A stretch of DNA of 64,000 nt from Ectothiorhodospiraceae bacterium BW-2 (lineage in GTDB: Bacteria > Pseudomonadota > Gammaproteobacteria > Thiohalomonadales > Thiohalomonadaceae). The position numbers and the translations under genes were made by a program. Position 1 is the first letter of the stretch. Each line of letters starts with the position of its first letter. Where the stretch lies: contig CP032507.1 in the NCBI GenBank assembly GCA_008375315.1, forward strand, positions 3,186,071 through 3,250,070. Direction: 5' to 3'. Shown here piece after piece: positions 24,840 to 33,312 of this stretch. The notes below the pieces were generated by a model. The model saw nothing but the letters and a program-made list of their open reading frames with translations, ran no database searches and was not told the origin of the DNA.

Positions 24840-25871
24840 TTAATCTACAGAAAAGCGCAAGCTAGCACAACCTCCCTCCCGAATATAGAGCCGGTTTAGT
24901 AACTGCCATAACGGCTGTAGTTCGCTATATTGGCCCATCACTCGCGCCAAATAGCCCCACGTACGGGGGATATCGGCCATATAGGCCGCTTTGTGGTCAC
25001 GATAGTTAAGGCGGCAGAAGATACCAATCGCCTTCATGTGGCGCTGCACCCCCATCCAGTCAAACCACTGCACGAGCTGTTGTGGTTGAGTGCTCGCATC
25101 GAGAATCCCCTGCTGCCGCGCCTGCTGGCTATAGTGCTCAAACCACGCCATAATACGCGGCTGAGGCCAGTCGATATAGCAGTCACGCAGTAGCGACACC
25201 AGATCATAACTAACCGGCCCGATGAGTGCATCCTGAAAGTCGATAATGGCCGGAGTGTGGTGCTCAACTAAGAGAAGATTGCGGCTATGGTAGTCGCGAT
25301 GGACGACAACCTGCGGCTGCTCAAGCGCCGAATCGATTAATAGCTGACACCCCTGCTGCCATGTCGAGTTAAACTCGGCGCTAAGGGGGCTGTGCAGATG
25401 GCGGACCAAAAACCAGTCATAGAAGAGATCTAGCTCTTGTTGTAACAGCGCTGCATCGTAGCGCGGCAGTTGATCGGCCGATAGCTGTAGCTGCTGTAGC
25501 CGTATCAGTGCCGTCATCGCAGCGCCATAGAGGGCATCGGCACTGCTATCGTTAAGCTCGGTCAAGTAGAGGCGGGAGCCTAAATCCTCCAGCAGCAGAA
25601 AGCCCTGCATCTCATCTATCGCCTCAATTGAGGGAGCATGGAGGCCAGCATCCGCTAGTAGAGAGGCGACCTTAAGAAAGGGGCGCAGCGGCTCCCTCTC
25701 GGGCGGCGCATCCATCACCACCCAGCGTCCTGCCGAGGTGGTGACCCTAAAATAGCGCCGAAAGCTAGCGTCCCCAGCCACCGGCTCTATTTTGTACGCC
25801 GTCGCTATTGTCTCCTCAAGCCACTGGTGCAGCTTTAATAGACGCCTATCACCCACCCTCTTAGCCGTCAC
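24840..25871 (-). CDS. amgK: anomeric MurNAc/GlcNAc kinase AmgK-like phosphotransferase
   Basis: A 343-aa aminoglycoside-phosphotransferase-fold kinase. Family features are VAGDASFRRYFRV, LLLEDLGSRLY, the catalytic loop VVHRDYHSRNLLL and the metal-binding AIIDFQDALIGPVSYDL. AmgK phosphorylates MurNAc at C1 in peptidoglycan recycling, usually with murU next to it; no murU is present here. The GTG at 25871 shares one base with the stop of the upstream outer-membrane gene (TAGTG), so the two are coupled. Confidence 0.88.
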   Translation of the reverse strand: MTAKRVGDRRLLKLHQWLEETIATAYKIEPVAGDASFRRYFRVTTSAGRWVVMDAPPEREPLRPFLKVASLLADAGLHAPSIEAIDEMQGFLLLEDLGSRLYLTELNDSSADALYGAAMTALIRLQQLQLSADQLPRYDAALLQQELDLFYDWFLVRHLHSPLSAEFNSTWQQGCQLLIDSALEQPQVVVHRDYHSRNLLLVEHHTPAIIDFQDALIGPVSYDLVSLLRDCYIDWPQPRIMAWFEHYSQQARQQGILDASTQPQQLVQWFDWMGVQRHMKAIGIFCRLNYRDHKAAYMADIPRTWGYLARVMGQYSELQPLWQLLNRLYIREGGCASLRFSVD

Positions 25872-26599
25872 TAAAAGCGCAGCCCCAACTTAGCATTCAT
25901 CGAACGGGCATCGCCGGTCTGATCGACCTCAGCGGCGATATTGAGTAGCGCTAGGTTCAGATTCACCCCCACAAAGAGTCGATTTAAGCCCTGTTTCGAC
26001 TCTGATAGCGCCACCGCCTCCGTGATAGCCTCTGAGGGCGTAGCGCTCACCCACACTCTCCCCACCCCGCCATAGGGGGTTAACATCAAAAAGCCCTTAG
26101 AGAGGGTGAGCTCTACCCCAACGGTAGAGAGATCTAGATCGGTAACGCCACTCACTTGACTATAGCTGCCGCGAATAGCCACAGCCGGCAGGGCAACCCC
26201 CCCCTCCATAAAGGCATACTTCAACTCGGCACCTAGTAGCTGTAGCTCACCCCACTTGGTTAAAGATGCTCCGATATCGATATCGAACGGCAACCCCTTA
26301 TGAAGATGGATCTTCGGCACCACAATGCGGCTAACCTCTTCACCGGTCGCCTTGTTAAAGGCCTCGGCGCTATTGAGCTCGGTTAAAGTCGCCTCAATGC
26401 CGATATCAAACCCAATGATCCCCAAAGGCTCCGCCGGCGCGATCGCCTTATAGCTCAACGCCGCCCCCATATCGGCGGTAAACAGCTCAAACTCCTCTTG
26501 GTTTAAACTCTCTAGCGAATCGACATCGACCGCTGCCGCCCTCATCGACCAGATCAGTGTGAACACGACCGCGATACCAAGCCATCTCTCTCTGCTCAT
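25871..26599 (-). CDS. predicted outer-membrane beta-barrel protein
   Basis: The 242-aa product has a signal peptide (GIAVVFTLIWSMRAAA) and then alternating amphipathic strands such as VALPAVAIRGSYSQVSGV, VGVELTLSKGFLMLTPYGGVG and LFVGVNLNLALLNIAAEV. It ends in NAKLGLRF, a C-terminal Phe typical of outer-membrane barrels. I do not recognise a named family. It is coupled to amgK, which suggests an envelope-related role. The 194-base region upstream separates it from the divergent binding-protein gene at 26794. Confidence 0.75.
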   Translation of the reverse strand: MSRERWLGIAVVFTLIWSMRAAAVDVDSLESLNQEEFELFTADMGAALSYKAIAPAEPLGIIGFDIGIEATLTELNSAEAFNKATGEEVSRIVVPKIHLHKGLPFDIDIGASLTKWGELQLLGAELKYAFMEGGVALPAVAIRGSYSQVSGVTDLDLSTVGVELTLSKGFLMLTPYGGVGRVWVSATPSEAITEAVALSESKQGLNRLFVGVNLNLALLNIAAEVDQTGDARSMNAKLGLRF

Positions 26600-26698
26600 T
26601 CCCTTACCCTCGTCACTTTTAGTAGCTAAAACGGCGTAATAATAACCCGAACGCCGTTAATCTACTATGCCCAATTGCAGCGGTATGACCGTTGATAC

Positions 26699-26728
26699 TT
26701 GAGTTATTGACTACCGTCATTGTATAGT
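26699..26728 (+). promoter_or_regulatory. possible sigma-70 promoter for the 26794-30137 pair
   Basis: TTGAGT, an 18-base spacer and TATAGT precede the GTG start at 26794 in an AT-rich stretch. Matches to -35 and -10 are partial, so this is only a candidate. Confidence 0.35.
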
Positions 26729-26793
26729 GACCACTAGTTAACACTTTGATTAAATGAACTAAATAATAATATACTAATGATTGAGGAGCATAG

Positions 26794-27711
26794 GTGGCAA
26801 GACTATTGACAGGTTTTTATGGCTGGATGGTGGTCCTGATCCCTCTGCTCAGTGGCTGTGACACTGCACCATCGACAGTGATCGGCCCAGTCTATGAGCG
26901 TAGCAAACAGGAGGAGCGGCTGCTCTATCGGCTTGCCGTCCACCCGCTGCATAATCCACAAAAGTTAGCCCAAGCCTACCAGCCGCTAATTGACTACCTT
27001 AACCACCATATCGACTGGGCTAGATTTGAGTTAGAGGCCTCGCGCGACTACCAGAGCTACGAGGCTAAATTGCGGCAACGGCAGCCCGATCTGCTACTTC
27101 CAAACCCATGGCAGACACTTGAGGCGATGAAGGTCGGCTACCGCGTGATCGCCATGGCTGGCGATGCGGCCGATTTCAAGGGCCTTTTTCTGCTACGGCA
27201 CGACAGCCCGATTAAGAGCTTGGACGATATTCGTGGCCGTAGCGTGAGCTACCCCTCCCCTACCGCCCTTGCCGCCGCTATTATGCCGCAGCGCTTTTTG
27301 TATGATAACGGTATCGACATTAATCGGGAGATCGACAACCGCTATGTCGGTTCGCAGGAGTCGTCGATCTTTAATGTTCTGTTAGGTGAGGTCGATGTGG
27401 GAGTCACCTGGCCGATCCCTTGGCGACTATTTCAGCGCGACCACCCCGCCCGAGCCAAAGAGCTCTTTGTGGCCTGGGAGACCCCACAGCTACTTAATAA
27501 CTCGGTGATGATCCGCAACGATCTCCCACCGACACTAGCAAAACAGCTATTGCCGCTGCTACTCCAACTCCATCAGCACCCTGAGGGTCGTGATATTTTG
27601 CGCCAGATGGAGACAGCAAAGTTTCACGCCTCTAACGATGAGAGCTACCACTCCGTTAGGCAGTTTATCACCGATTTTGAACGCCATATTCGTCCGGTAG
27701 AGCCGTTTTAA
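26794..27711 (+). CDS. PhnD-like substrate-binding lipoprotein
   Basis: A 305-aa lipoprotein with lipobox LLSGC near residue 22. The binding fold shows LAVHPLHNPQKLAQAYQPLIDYLN, PDLLLPNPWQTLEAM, LDDIRGRSVSYPSPTALAAA, SQESSIFNVLLGEVDVGVTWPIPW and ELFVAWETPQLLNNSVMIRNDLP, the general pattern of PhnD-type proteins. The GTG start has a GAGGAG ribosome site. Its stop overlaps the ATG of the GGDEF-EAL gene by one base (TAATG). No transporter genes are near, so it is inferred to present a ligand to the partner sensor. It is a distant counterpart of the protein at 5309-6208, but anchored as a lipoprotein. Confidence 0.85.
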   Translation: MARLLTGFYGWMVVLIPLLSGCDTAPSTVIGPVYERSKQEERLLYRLAVHPLHNPQKLAQAYQPLIDYLNHHIDWARFELEASRDYQSYEAKLRQRQPDLLLPNPWQTLEAMKVGYRVIAMAGDAADFKGLFLLRHDSPIKSLDDIRGRSVSYPSPTALAAAIMPQRFLYDNGIDINREIDNRYVGSQESSIFNVLLGEVDVGVTWPIPWRLFQRDHPARAKELFVAWETPQLLNNSVMIRNDLPPTLAKQLLPLLLQLHQHPEGRDILRQMETAKFHASNDESYHSVRQFITDFERHIRPVEPF

Positions 27712-30137
27712 TGTTAAGACTCTATCGCCAGCTACAACACTTTATTAATACCAGTTTTCGCCGTAAGCTGATTTTAAGCGTGGCGCTAGTCCACGCAGTA
27801 CTGATGTCACTGTTTATGTTCGATTTAACTTGGCGTCAGCAGCAGATGTTATCGCAGTTTCAGACCGAACAGGCGCAGGTGCTCTCCCGCAGCATCGCGA
27901 CCTCAGCGGCTGGCTGGCTTGTTTCCCGCGACTACTACGGCCTACAGGAGATTATTGAGGCGCAACAACGCTATCCAGAGCTCCTGTTTGCCATGATTAT
28001 CGATAAAACAGATCGTGTTATCGCCCATACAGACGATACCAAAGTCGGCTACTTTGTGCGCGATCTCCCCTCAACCCCACAAGAGAGGCTACTGCACCAG
28101 AGCGCTGGGTTAGTCGATGTCGCCCAACCGGTCTTTATTGGCGATAACCTAATCGGCTGGGTACGCATCGGGATCGGTCAGGAGGAGAGCTCTCGCGCTC
28201 TACGAGCTATTACCTTCAACGGCCTGCTCTACACTCTCATTGCGATTCTGATAGGCTCACTGCTAGCGTGGCGGGTCGCTAACCACCTAATGGATGAGCT
28301 ACGCGCCATCCACTCTACCGCCAATGCGGTGCAGCGCGGCAATAATACCATTCGCGCTAAAGTGATCGGTAACGATGAGATTAGTCAGGTCGCTAGGACA
28401 TTTAATGCCATGCTCGATTCGATCGTTACCACAACTAACGAGCTAACGAGAAGTGAGGAGCGCTTTAACCTCGCCATGCTCGCCTCCCGCGATGGTCTGT
28501 GGGACTGGAATTTACGCACCCACCAGGTTTACTACTCTCCCCGCTGGAAAGAGATGCTCGGCTATCAGGAGCACGAACTGGTGAACGAACTCTCGACTTG
28601 GGAGACGCTCATCGATAGCTCAGATAGAGAGCTAACGATGCAGTATGTGACAGAGTGTCTTGAGGGGAAACGCCACGGCTTTCGTATTGAGTACAAGATG
28701 TGCCATAAGCAGCAGCACTGGGTCCATATCTTAGCGCAGGGAACTTTGGTTCACGATGAGACGGGAGCCCCCTACCGCATGGTCGGTATTCATACCGATA
28801 TTAGCGATAAAAAGCGTCAGGAGGAGACGATCTGGAAACAGGCTAACTACGACTCACTCACCGGCCTACCTAACCGTAAACTGCTCGAAGATCTCTTAGC
28901 GCAGGAGATCAAACAGGCGCACCGAGGCGGATTACAGCTCTGGCTGCTATTTCTCGATCTGGATGGGTTTAAACTAGTTAACGATACCCTCGGCCACCAC
29001 TGTGGCGACCAGCTACTGATTCAGGTCGCAGCACGGTTACAACAGACGCTGCGGGAGGATGATATCGTGGCTCGCCTAGGTGGCGACGAATTTGTGGCCG
29101 TTTTAGCCGGCATCGAAGAGGCCTCCGATCTGGATCGTATGGCCAACCGTATTTTGGAGATGGTAGGTCAGCGCTACCGCATCCATAACGACGATATCTA
29201 TATCTCCACCAGCATCGGTATCGCCAACTACCCCCACGATGCTAACAATGTCGAAGATCTACTCAAATTTGCCGACCAGTCGATGTATGTCGCCAAACGG
29301 GAGGGTAAAAGCCGCTTCGCCTACTTTACCCAAGGGCTACAGTTAGCCTCTAAGCTGCGTAACGAAATTGCCGCCGATCTGCGCCAAGCGATTAACCAAA
29401 ATCAGTTTCAGCTCTACTTTCAACCGGTGGTCGAGATGATGAGTGGCCGAATTGTGAAAGCCGAGGCGCTAATTCGCTGGTTCCATCCCGATAAGGGGGT
29501 GATTAGCCCCGGTGCCTTTATCCCTATCGCGGAGGAGACCGGCATTATCTGCGATATCGGTGTATGGGTGCTGCAACGCGCCTTTGCCTCGCTGCAGCAG
29601 TGGTTACAAGAGGGCGTTGTCGATCACCAGTTTCAGCTCAGTATCAATGTCTCCCCCTACCAGTTACGCCACAACAATAACCGCTACGATCTCTGGCTCA
29701 AAGATTTCAACCGCTCAGGCATTGCTGGCCATCAGATCGTGCTGGAGATTACCGAAGGGGTGATGCTGCGCAGCGAAGTGGCCGTTAACCGCCGTCTGTT
29801 AGAGTATCGAGATCTTGGCATTCAGGTCGCCATTGATGACTTTGGTACCGGCTACTCCTCACTCTCCTATCTCAAAGAGTTCGATATCGAGTTTCTTAAA
29901 ATTGATCAATCCTTTATTCGTAACCTTAAGCCGGGCTCAGGCGAGTACTCTATCTCCGAAGCGATTGTCGTGATGGCCCACAAACTCGGCTTAAGGGTCA
30001 TTGCCGAGGGGATTGAGACCGAAGCGCAGCAGCGGCTGCTACAGCAGATACAGTGCGACTTCGGCCAAGGCTATTTCTACTCGCGACCGCTACCGGAGGC
30101 CGAGTTTATTGACATTTTGGGCACAGCCCGTGAATAG
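27711..30137 (+). CDS. membrane-bound HAMP-PAS-GGDEF-EAL protein
   Basis: An 808-aa predicted c-di-GMP cyclase/phosphodiesterase. Helix 1 at about 18-40, a periplasmic region to about 165, helix 2 LLYTLIAILIGSLLAWRVA, HAMP, then a PAS_3-type domain (FNLAMLASRDGLWDWNLRTHQ, ending VGIHTDISDKKRQEE), GGDEF and EAL. GGDEF is intact and preceded by REDD, an RxxD inhibitory site. The EAL domain has KAEALIRW, ITEGVM, DDFGTGYSS, LKIDQSF and VIAEGIE. It is coupled to the upstream PhnD-like lipoprotein, as in the 2909-6208 pair. Its last 32 bases overlap the convergent fur gene. Confidence 0.92.
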   Translation: MLRLYRQLQHFINTSFRRKLILSVALVHAVLMSLFMFDLTWRQQQMLSQFQTEQAQVLSRSIATSAAGWLVSRDYYGLQEIIEAQQRYPELLFAMIIDKTDRVIAHTDDTKVGYFVRDLPSTPQERLLHQSAGLVDVAQPVFIGDNLIGWVRIGIGQEESSRALRAITFNGLLYTLIAILIGSLLAWRVANHLMDELRAIHSTANAVQRGNNTIRAKVIGNDEISQVARTFNAMLDSIVTTTNELTRSEERFNLAMLASRDGLWDWNLRTHQVYYSPRWKEMLGYQEHELVNELSTWETLIDSSDRELTMQYVTECLEGKRHGFRIEYKMCHKQQHWVHILAQGTLVHDETGAPYRMVGIHTDISDKKRQEETIWKQANYDSLTGLPNRKLLEDLLAQEIKQAHRGGLQLWLLFLDLDGFKLVNDTLGHHCGDQLLIQVAARLQQTLREDDIVARLGGDEFVAVLAGIEEASDLDRMANRILEMVGQRYRIHNDDIYISTSIGIANYPHDANNVEDLLKFADQSMYVAKREGKSRFAYFTQGLQLASKLRNEIAADLRQAINQNQFQLYFQPVVEMMSGRIVKAEALIRWFHPDKGVISPGAFIPIAEETGIICDIGVWVLQRAFASLQQWLQEGVVDHQFQLSINVSPYQLRHNNNRYDLWLKDFNRSGIAGHQIVLEITEGVMLRSEVAVNRRLLEYRDLGIQVAIDDFGTGYSSLSYLKEFDIEFLKIDQSFIRNLKPGSGEYSISEAIVVMAHKLGLRVIAEGIETEAQQRLLQQIQCDFGQGYFYSRPLPEAEFIDILGTARE

Positions 30138-30537
30138 TCAGCTGATGGCTAGTCATAGCATAACCGAGCTCATCGACAATCTGCTGCTGGCGCTGCTCGA
30201 TCTCACCATCCATAAACTCATCCACTCGACCACACTTAATACAGATAATGTGATCGTGGTGATCATCCTCCTGTCGCAGCTCATAGACCGACTGATTGCC
30301 CTCAAAGTTGTGGCGACAGACCAGCCCCGCCTCCTCAAACTGAGTTAAGACTCGATAGACGGTAGTCACCCCGACCTCCTCCCCCGCGTTGCACAACATC
30401 TGGTGCAGCTCCTCAGCAGAGAGGTGACGGTGGCTATGGTGCTCCAATAGCGCTAGCACTTTGAGCCGTGGCAGCGTGACCTTTAACCCCGCCTCCTTGA
30501 TCTCCTCCCGACCTAATTTGCTCTTTTTTGTATTCAT
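30106..30537 (-). CDS. fur: ferric uptake regulator Fur
   Basis: A 143-aa DNA-binding repressor that uses Fe2+ as co-repressor. The winged helix contains AGLKVTLPRLKVLALLE and VGVTTVYRVLTQFEEAGLV. The metal sites include the HHDHIICIKCGRVDEF segment with its CxxC, and the C-terminal GLCPKCQ supplies a second CxxC. The ATG at 30537 gives the standard N-terminus; the frame is open to 30579. It is divergent from bamE, as in many gammaproteobacteria, and its 3' end overlaps the convergent GGDEF-EAL gene. Confidence 0.96.
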   Translation of the reverse strand: MNTKKSKLGREEIKEAGLKVTLPRLKVLALLEHHSHRHLSAEELHQMLCNAGEEVGVTTVYRVLTQFEEAGLVCRHNFEGNQSVYELRQEDDHHDHIICIKCGRVDEFMDGEIEQRQQQIVDELGYAMTSHQLTIHGLCPKCQ

Positions 30538-30640
30538 TAGCTGTTTTAACTCCCTCGTTGCTCTGTTGGTTAACCGCAAAAACGGGTACTATAGCCACTT
30601 CGCTTAAATTGATAAACCACCCGATTGGAACCGCTGCTCT

Positions 30641-30988
30641 ATGAGACTCCCCCTCCTGCTCCCTCTACTGCTTATGATCGCCGCCTGTACCTATCAGATT
30701 GAGATTCAGCAGGGCAATGTTATCACCCAAGCGCAGCTATCGGAGCTAACACTAGGAATGAGCCGACAGCGGGTCAGCTACCTGCTCGGCTCCCCACTGC
30801 TGACCGATCCATTCCATGCCCAGCGCTGGGACTACCTCTTCTCGCTCCGCTCCGATGAGCGTCCCGATCAGCGCTATCGGGTGACCCTCTTTTTTGGGCC
30901 AGAGGGAACCCTAGAGCGGTTTGAGCAGCAAGGAGAGCTTCCAGAGGAGGCCTATATCGCCGGTGGAGAGACAATGGGATTGGAGTAG
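30641..30988 (+). CDS. bamE: outer-membrane assembly lipoprotein BamE
   Basis: BamE (SmpA/OmlA) is a small lipoprotein of the BAM complex that inserts outer-membrane beta-barrels. The 115-aa product has a lipobox ending in IAAC, then the family core YQIEIQQGNVITQAQLSELTLGMSRQRVSYLLGSPLLTDPFHAQRWDYLFSL-type sequence and FFGPEGTLERFE. Divergent from fur and convergent with ratA, 14 bases away. Confidence 0.95.
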   Translation: MRLPLLLPLLLMIAACTYQIEIQQGNVITQAQLSELTLGMSRQRVSYLLGSPLLTDPFHAQRWDYLFSLRSDERPDQRYRVTLFFGPEGTLERFEQQGELPEEAYIAGGETMGLE

Positions 30989-31002
30989 TCTTCCCTCTCC
31001 CC

Positions 31003-31434
31003 TTAGGTATAGATTTGAGCGGCGCGTTTAACAAAGGCATCGACCAAACTATTACAGATTTGATTAAAGACCGGCCCTAACGCGATAGAGATCAGCCGAT
31101 TTGAGAACTGAAACTCGATATTGAGCAAAATTTTACACCCCCGCTGCGGCAGCGGTAGAAACCGCCAATGGCCATGCAGATGCTTAAAGGGGCCTTTAAC
31201 CAGATACATCTGAATCTCCTCCCCCTCCTTCAGCTCATTGCGGGTGGTAAAGGACTTTTTTAGGCTACCGTGGGCGATATTGATCGTGGCTAGGGTTATT
31301 CCAGGCTGCTCTATCTCCGCTCTAGCTTGGCTGCACCACGGCAAAAAGTCGGGGTAGGCGGCAACATTATTGACCAAATCATACATCTGTTGTGGGCTGT
31401 ACTCTACCAGCGCCGATTTTTGCAGACTCTCCAA
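31003..31434 (-). CDS. ratA: RatA/COQ10-family START-like protein
   Basis: A 143-aa polyketide-cyclase/START-fold protein. The signature is SALVEYSPQQMYDLVNNVAAYPDFLPWC, then the GPFKHLHGHWRFLPL strand and a C-terminal amphipathic helix ending FVKRAAQIYT. E. coli RatA (PasT) is linked to 70S assembly and to ubiquinone function. The start appears to be TTG at 31434 with an AAGGGG ribosome site six bases upstream; no in-frame ATG exists near the conserved N-terminus. Confidence 0.9.
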   Translation of the reverse strand: MESLQKSALVEYSPQQMYDLVNNVAAYPDFLPWCSQARAEIEQPGITLATINIAHGSLKKSFTTRNELKEGEEIQMYLVKGPFKHLHGHWRFLPLPQRGCKILLNIEFQFSNRLISIALGPVFNQICNSLVDAFVKRAAQIYT

Positions 31435-31469
31435 TCCATACCCCTTTATCGATTCAATTCATTTAAAGC

Positions 31470-32831
31470 TTAGCTCTCGAATGTAACGACGCCATTGAGC
31501 GATAACAATAGCAGCAGCATAACTAACGGCAACAGATAGCGAATCGAGAACCACCATAACCGAAATAGCCGCCCCTCCCCTAGCTGCTCGCTAAAGAGGT
31601 GTCGCTGCAACCCCCAACCGCTATAGAGCAGAATCATCATCGCCCCGAAGGGGAGCATAAAGTTAGAACTAAGGCGGCTAACCCACTCAAAAAAGGTCTC
31701 CTCCTGCCAGCTTACCCAGTGGTTCAGCTCTGGGTGGAACGAGAAGATGGTCAACACCCCCAACACCCATCCTATCATGGTCACAATCCAAGCCCCATTA
31801 TGGCGACTTAGACCCCGATCCATCAACCAGCTAATCGCCGGTTCGGTCAGACAGACCACCGAACTGGTGGCAATTAACAGCAGCATCAGATAGAACAATC
31901 CGCCCCATAGCTCTCCTAATGGCATCGCCCCAAAGGCAGCTGGCAGGGCATGGAACAGTAGCTGTGGCCCGGCGACTACCGGCTGACCATAGATAATCAA
32001 AATGGGAATAAGCGCCAAACCGGCCACAATCGCCACCGCCATATCAAGCAGTGCCGTTAAGAGCGACAGCCGTACTAGAGGCACCTCTCGCCCTAAATAG
32101 GCGCCATAGGCCATCATCGCCCCTAAACCGAGCGTTAGCGAGAAGAAGGCGTGTCCTAGCGCTAGCATAACGGTCTCCTTGCCAACCTGTTCTGGTCGAA
32201 AGGCAAATAGATAGTCGATAGTTGAGCTAAGCGCTGGATTTTGGAGCACATAACCGAGCAAAATCAGCAAAATCAGCAGCAACAGCGGCACCGCAATGCG
32301 GTTAAACCGCTCAATCCCTTGGCGAACACTTTGGCCAATAATCGCTCCGATGAGCGCCACAAATAGCGTATGCCACGCCAACTGTTTTTCGGGATCGTTG
32401 ACCAATGAGGTGAAGATCTCCCCCACCTGATCTGCCGACTGGTAGGCAAAAACATCACCTAGCGCCCGTATCCCAAAGGCGATCACCCAGCCGCCAATGA
32501 CGCTAAAAAAGGAGAAGATGACCACCCCGGTTAACGCCCCGCCCCAAGCCACCCCCTCCCACAATGGCGAGCAGGTAAAGGTACGGGTCAAGCGTCGTAG
32601 CGCGTGCATCGGCGAGGCGCAGTGGAGCCGCCCTAACGCCAGCTCGGTCACCATAATCGGCACAGCAACGATCAGCAGCAGTAGCAGATAGAGCAGCCAA
32701 AAGAGCCCCCCGCCATTCTCAGCCGCCGTTTGGGGCAGTTTCCAGATGTTACCTAGACCGATAGTCGCGCCTAGTGCGACCAGTAGAAAGGAGCCACTGC
32801 CGCTCCACTGCTCTGGGACTCGTTCAGCCAT
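31470..32831 (-). CDS. sodium:neurotransmitter symporter (SNF/NSS) family protein
   Basis: A 453-aa integral membrane protein with about 11-12 helices. The N-terminus carries the family signature LLVALGATIGLGNIWKLPQTAAENGGGLFWLLYLLLLLI, which contains the unwound TM1 Na+ and substrate site (the LeuT counterpart is an NxWRFP motif), then PIMVTELALGR. The substrate is probably an amino acid or amine. Its start overlaps the NfeD gene stop by eight bases, so it may be co-transcribed with the SPFH-NfeD pair. Confidence 0.93.
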   Translation of the reverse strand: MAERVPEQWSGSGSFLLVALGATIGLGNIWKLPQTAAENGGGLFWLLYLLLLLIVAVPIMVTELALGRLHCASPMHALRRLTRTFTCSPLWEGVAWGGALTGVVIFSFFSVIGGWVIAFGIRALGDVFAYQSADQVGEIFTSLVNDPEKQLAWHTLFVALIGAIIGQSVRQGIERFNRIAVPLLLLILLILLGYVLQNPALSSTIDYLFAFRPEQVGKETVMLALGHAFFSLTLGLGAMMAYGAYLGREVPLVRLSLLTALLDMAVAIVAGLALIPILIIYGQPVVAGPQLLFHALPAAFGAMPLGELWGGLFYLMLLLIATSSVVCLTEPAISWLMDRGLSRHNGAWIVTMIGWVLGVLTIFSFHPELNHWVSWQEETFFEWVSRLSSNFMLPFGAMMILLYSGWGLQRHLFSEQLGEGRLFRLWWFSIRYLLPLVMLLLLLSLNGVVTFES

Positions 32832-33312
32832 GCGGTCGATTCACCACAGGCGCCACCCGAAAACAGCCAGCACTGACCGAAGTCACCTCGACCAGCGACC
32901 CCGGCTCGATTGAAGCGGACGGCTGCTCATGATCAAGTTCGACCCGCCACTCGATACCAGAGTAGCGAATGGTAGAGGTTTGAGTAGGGCTTAGCTCACT
33001 TAGTAGATGGAAGCGGTAGCCAATGAGATCGCTGCTTCGGTCATCGACGGGGCCTGACTCCCCCTGCAGCCGCTTTAACGGCCGCCATAACAGCAGCGAA
33101 ATGGTCGCCGATAGCAGCGTAAAGGTCGCGACCGAGAGAAGCCAGTCGTCGCCAATTAGCCCGCCATAGAGCAGGCCACCGGTGAGCAGCGCCCCTAGCG
33201 CTGGAAAGAGCAGAAAGCCAGTGGCAAACCCCAACACCCACAGTTCGATCAATAGCATGACAAAACCGATAATAAACCATAGGGTGTAGAGCTCGACCCC
33301 TATCAGGTTCAT
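32824..33312 (-). CDS. NfeD-like membrane protein
   Basis: A 162-aa protein with a membrane helix cluster in the first 85 residues (TLWFIIGFVMLLIELWVLGFATGFLLFPALGALL and WLLSVATFTLLSATISLLLW) and a C-terminal OB-fold-like domain (SGIEWRVELDHEQPSASIEPGSLVEVTSV). Short NfeD proteins partner SPFH proteins. The start overlaps the SPFH stop by four bases (ATGA), as is usual for the pair. Confidence 0.92.
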   Translation of the reverse strand: MNLIGVELYTLWFIIGFVMLLIELWVLGFATGFLLFPALGALLTGGLLYGGLIGDDWLLSVATFTLLSATISLLLWRPLKRLQGESGPVDDRSSDLIGYRFHLLSELSPTQTSTIRYSGIEWRVELDHEQPSASIEPGSLVEVTSVSAGCFRVAPVVNRPHG

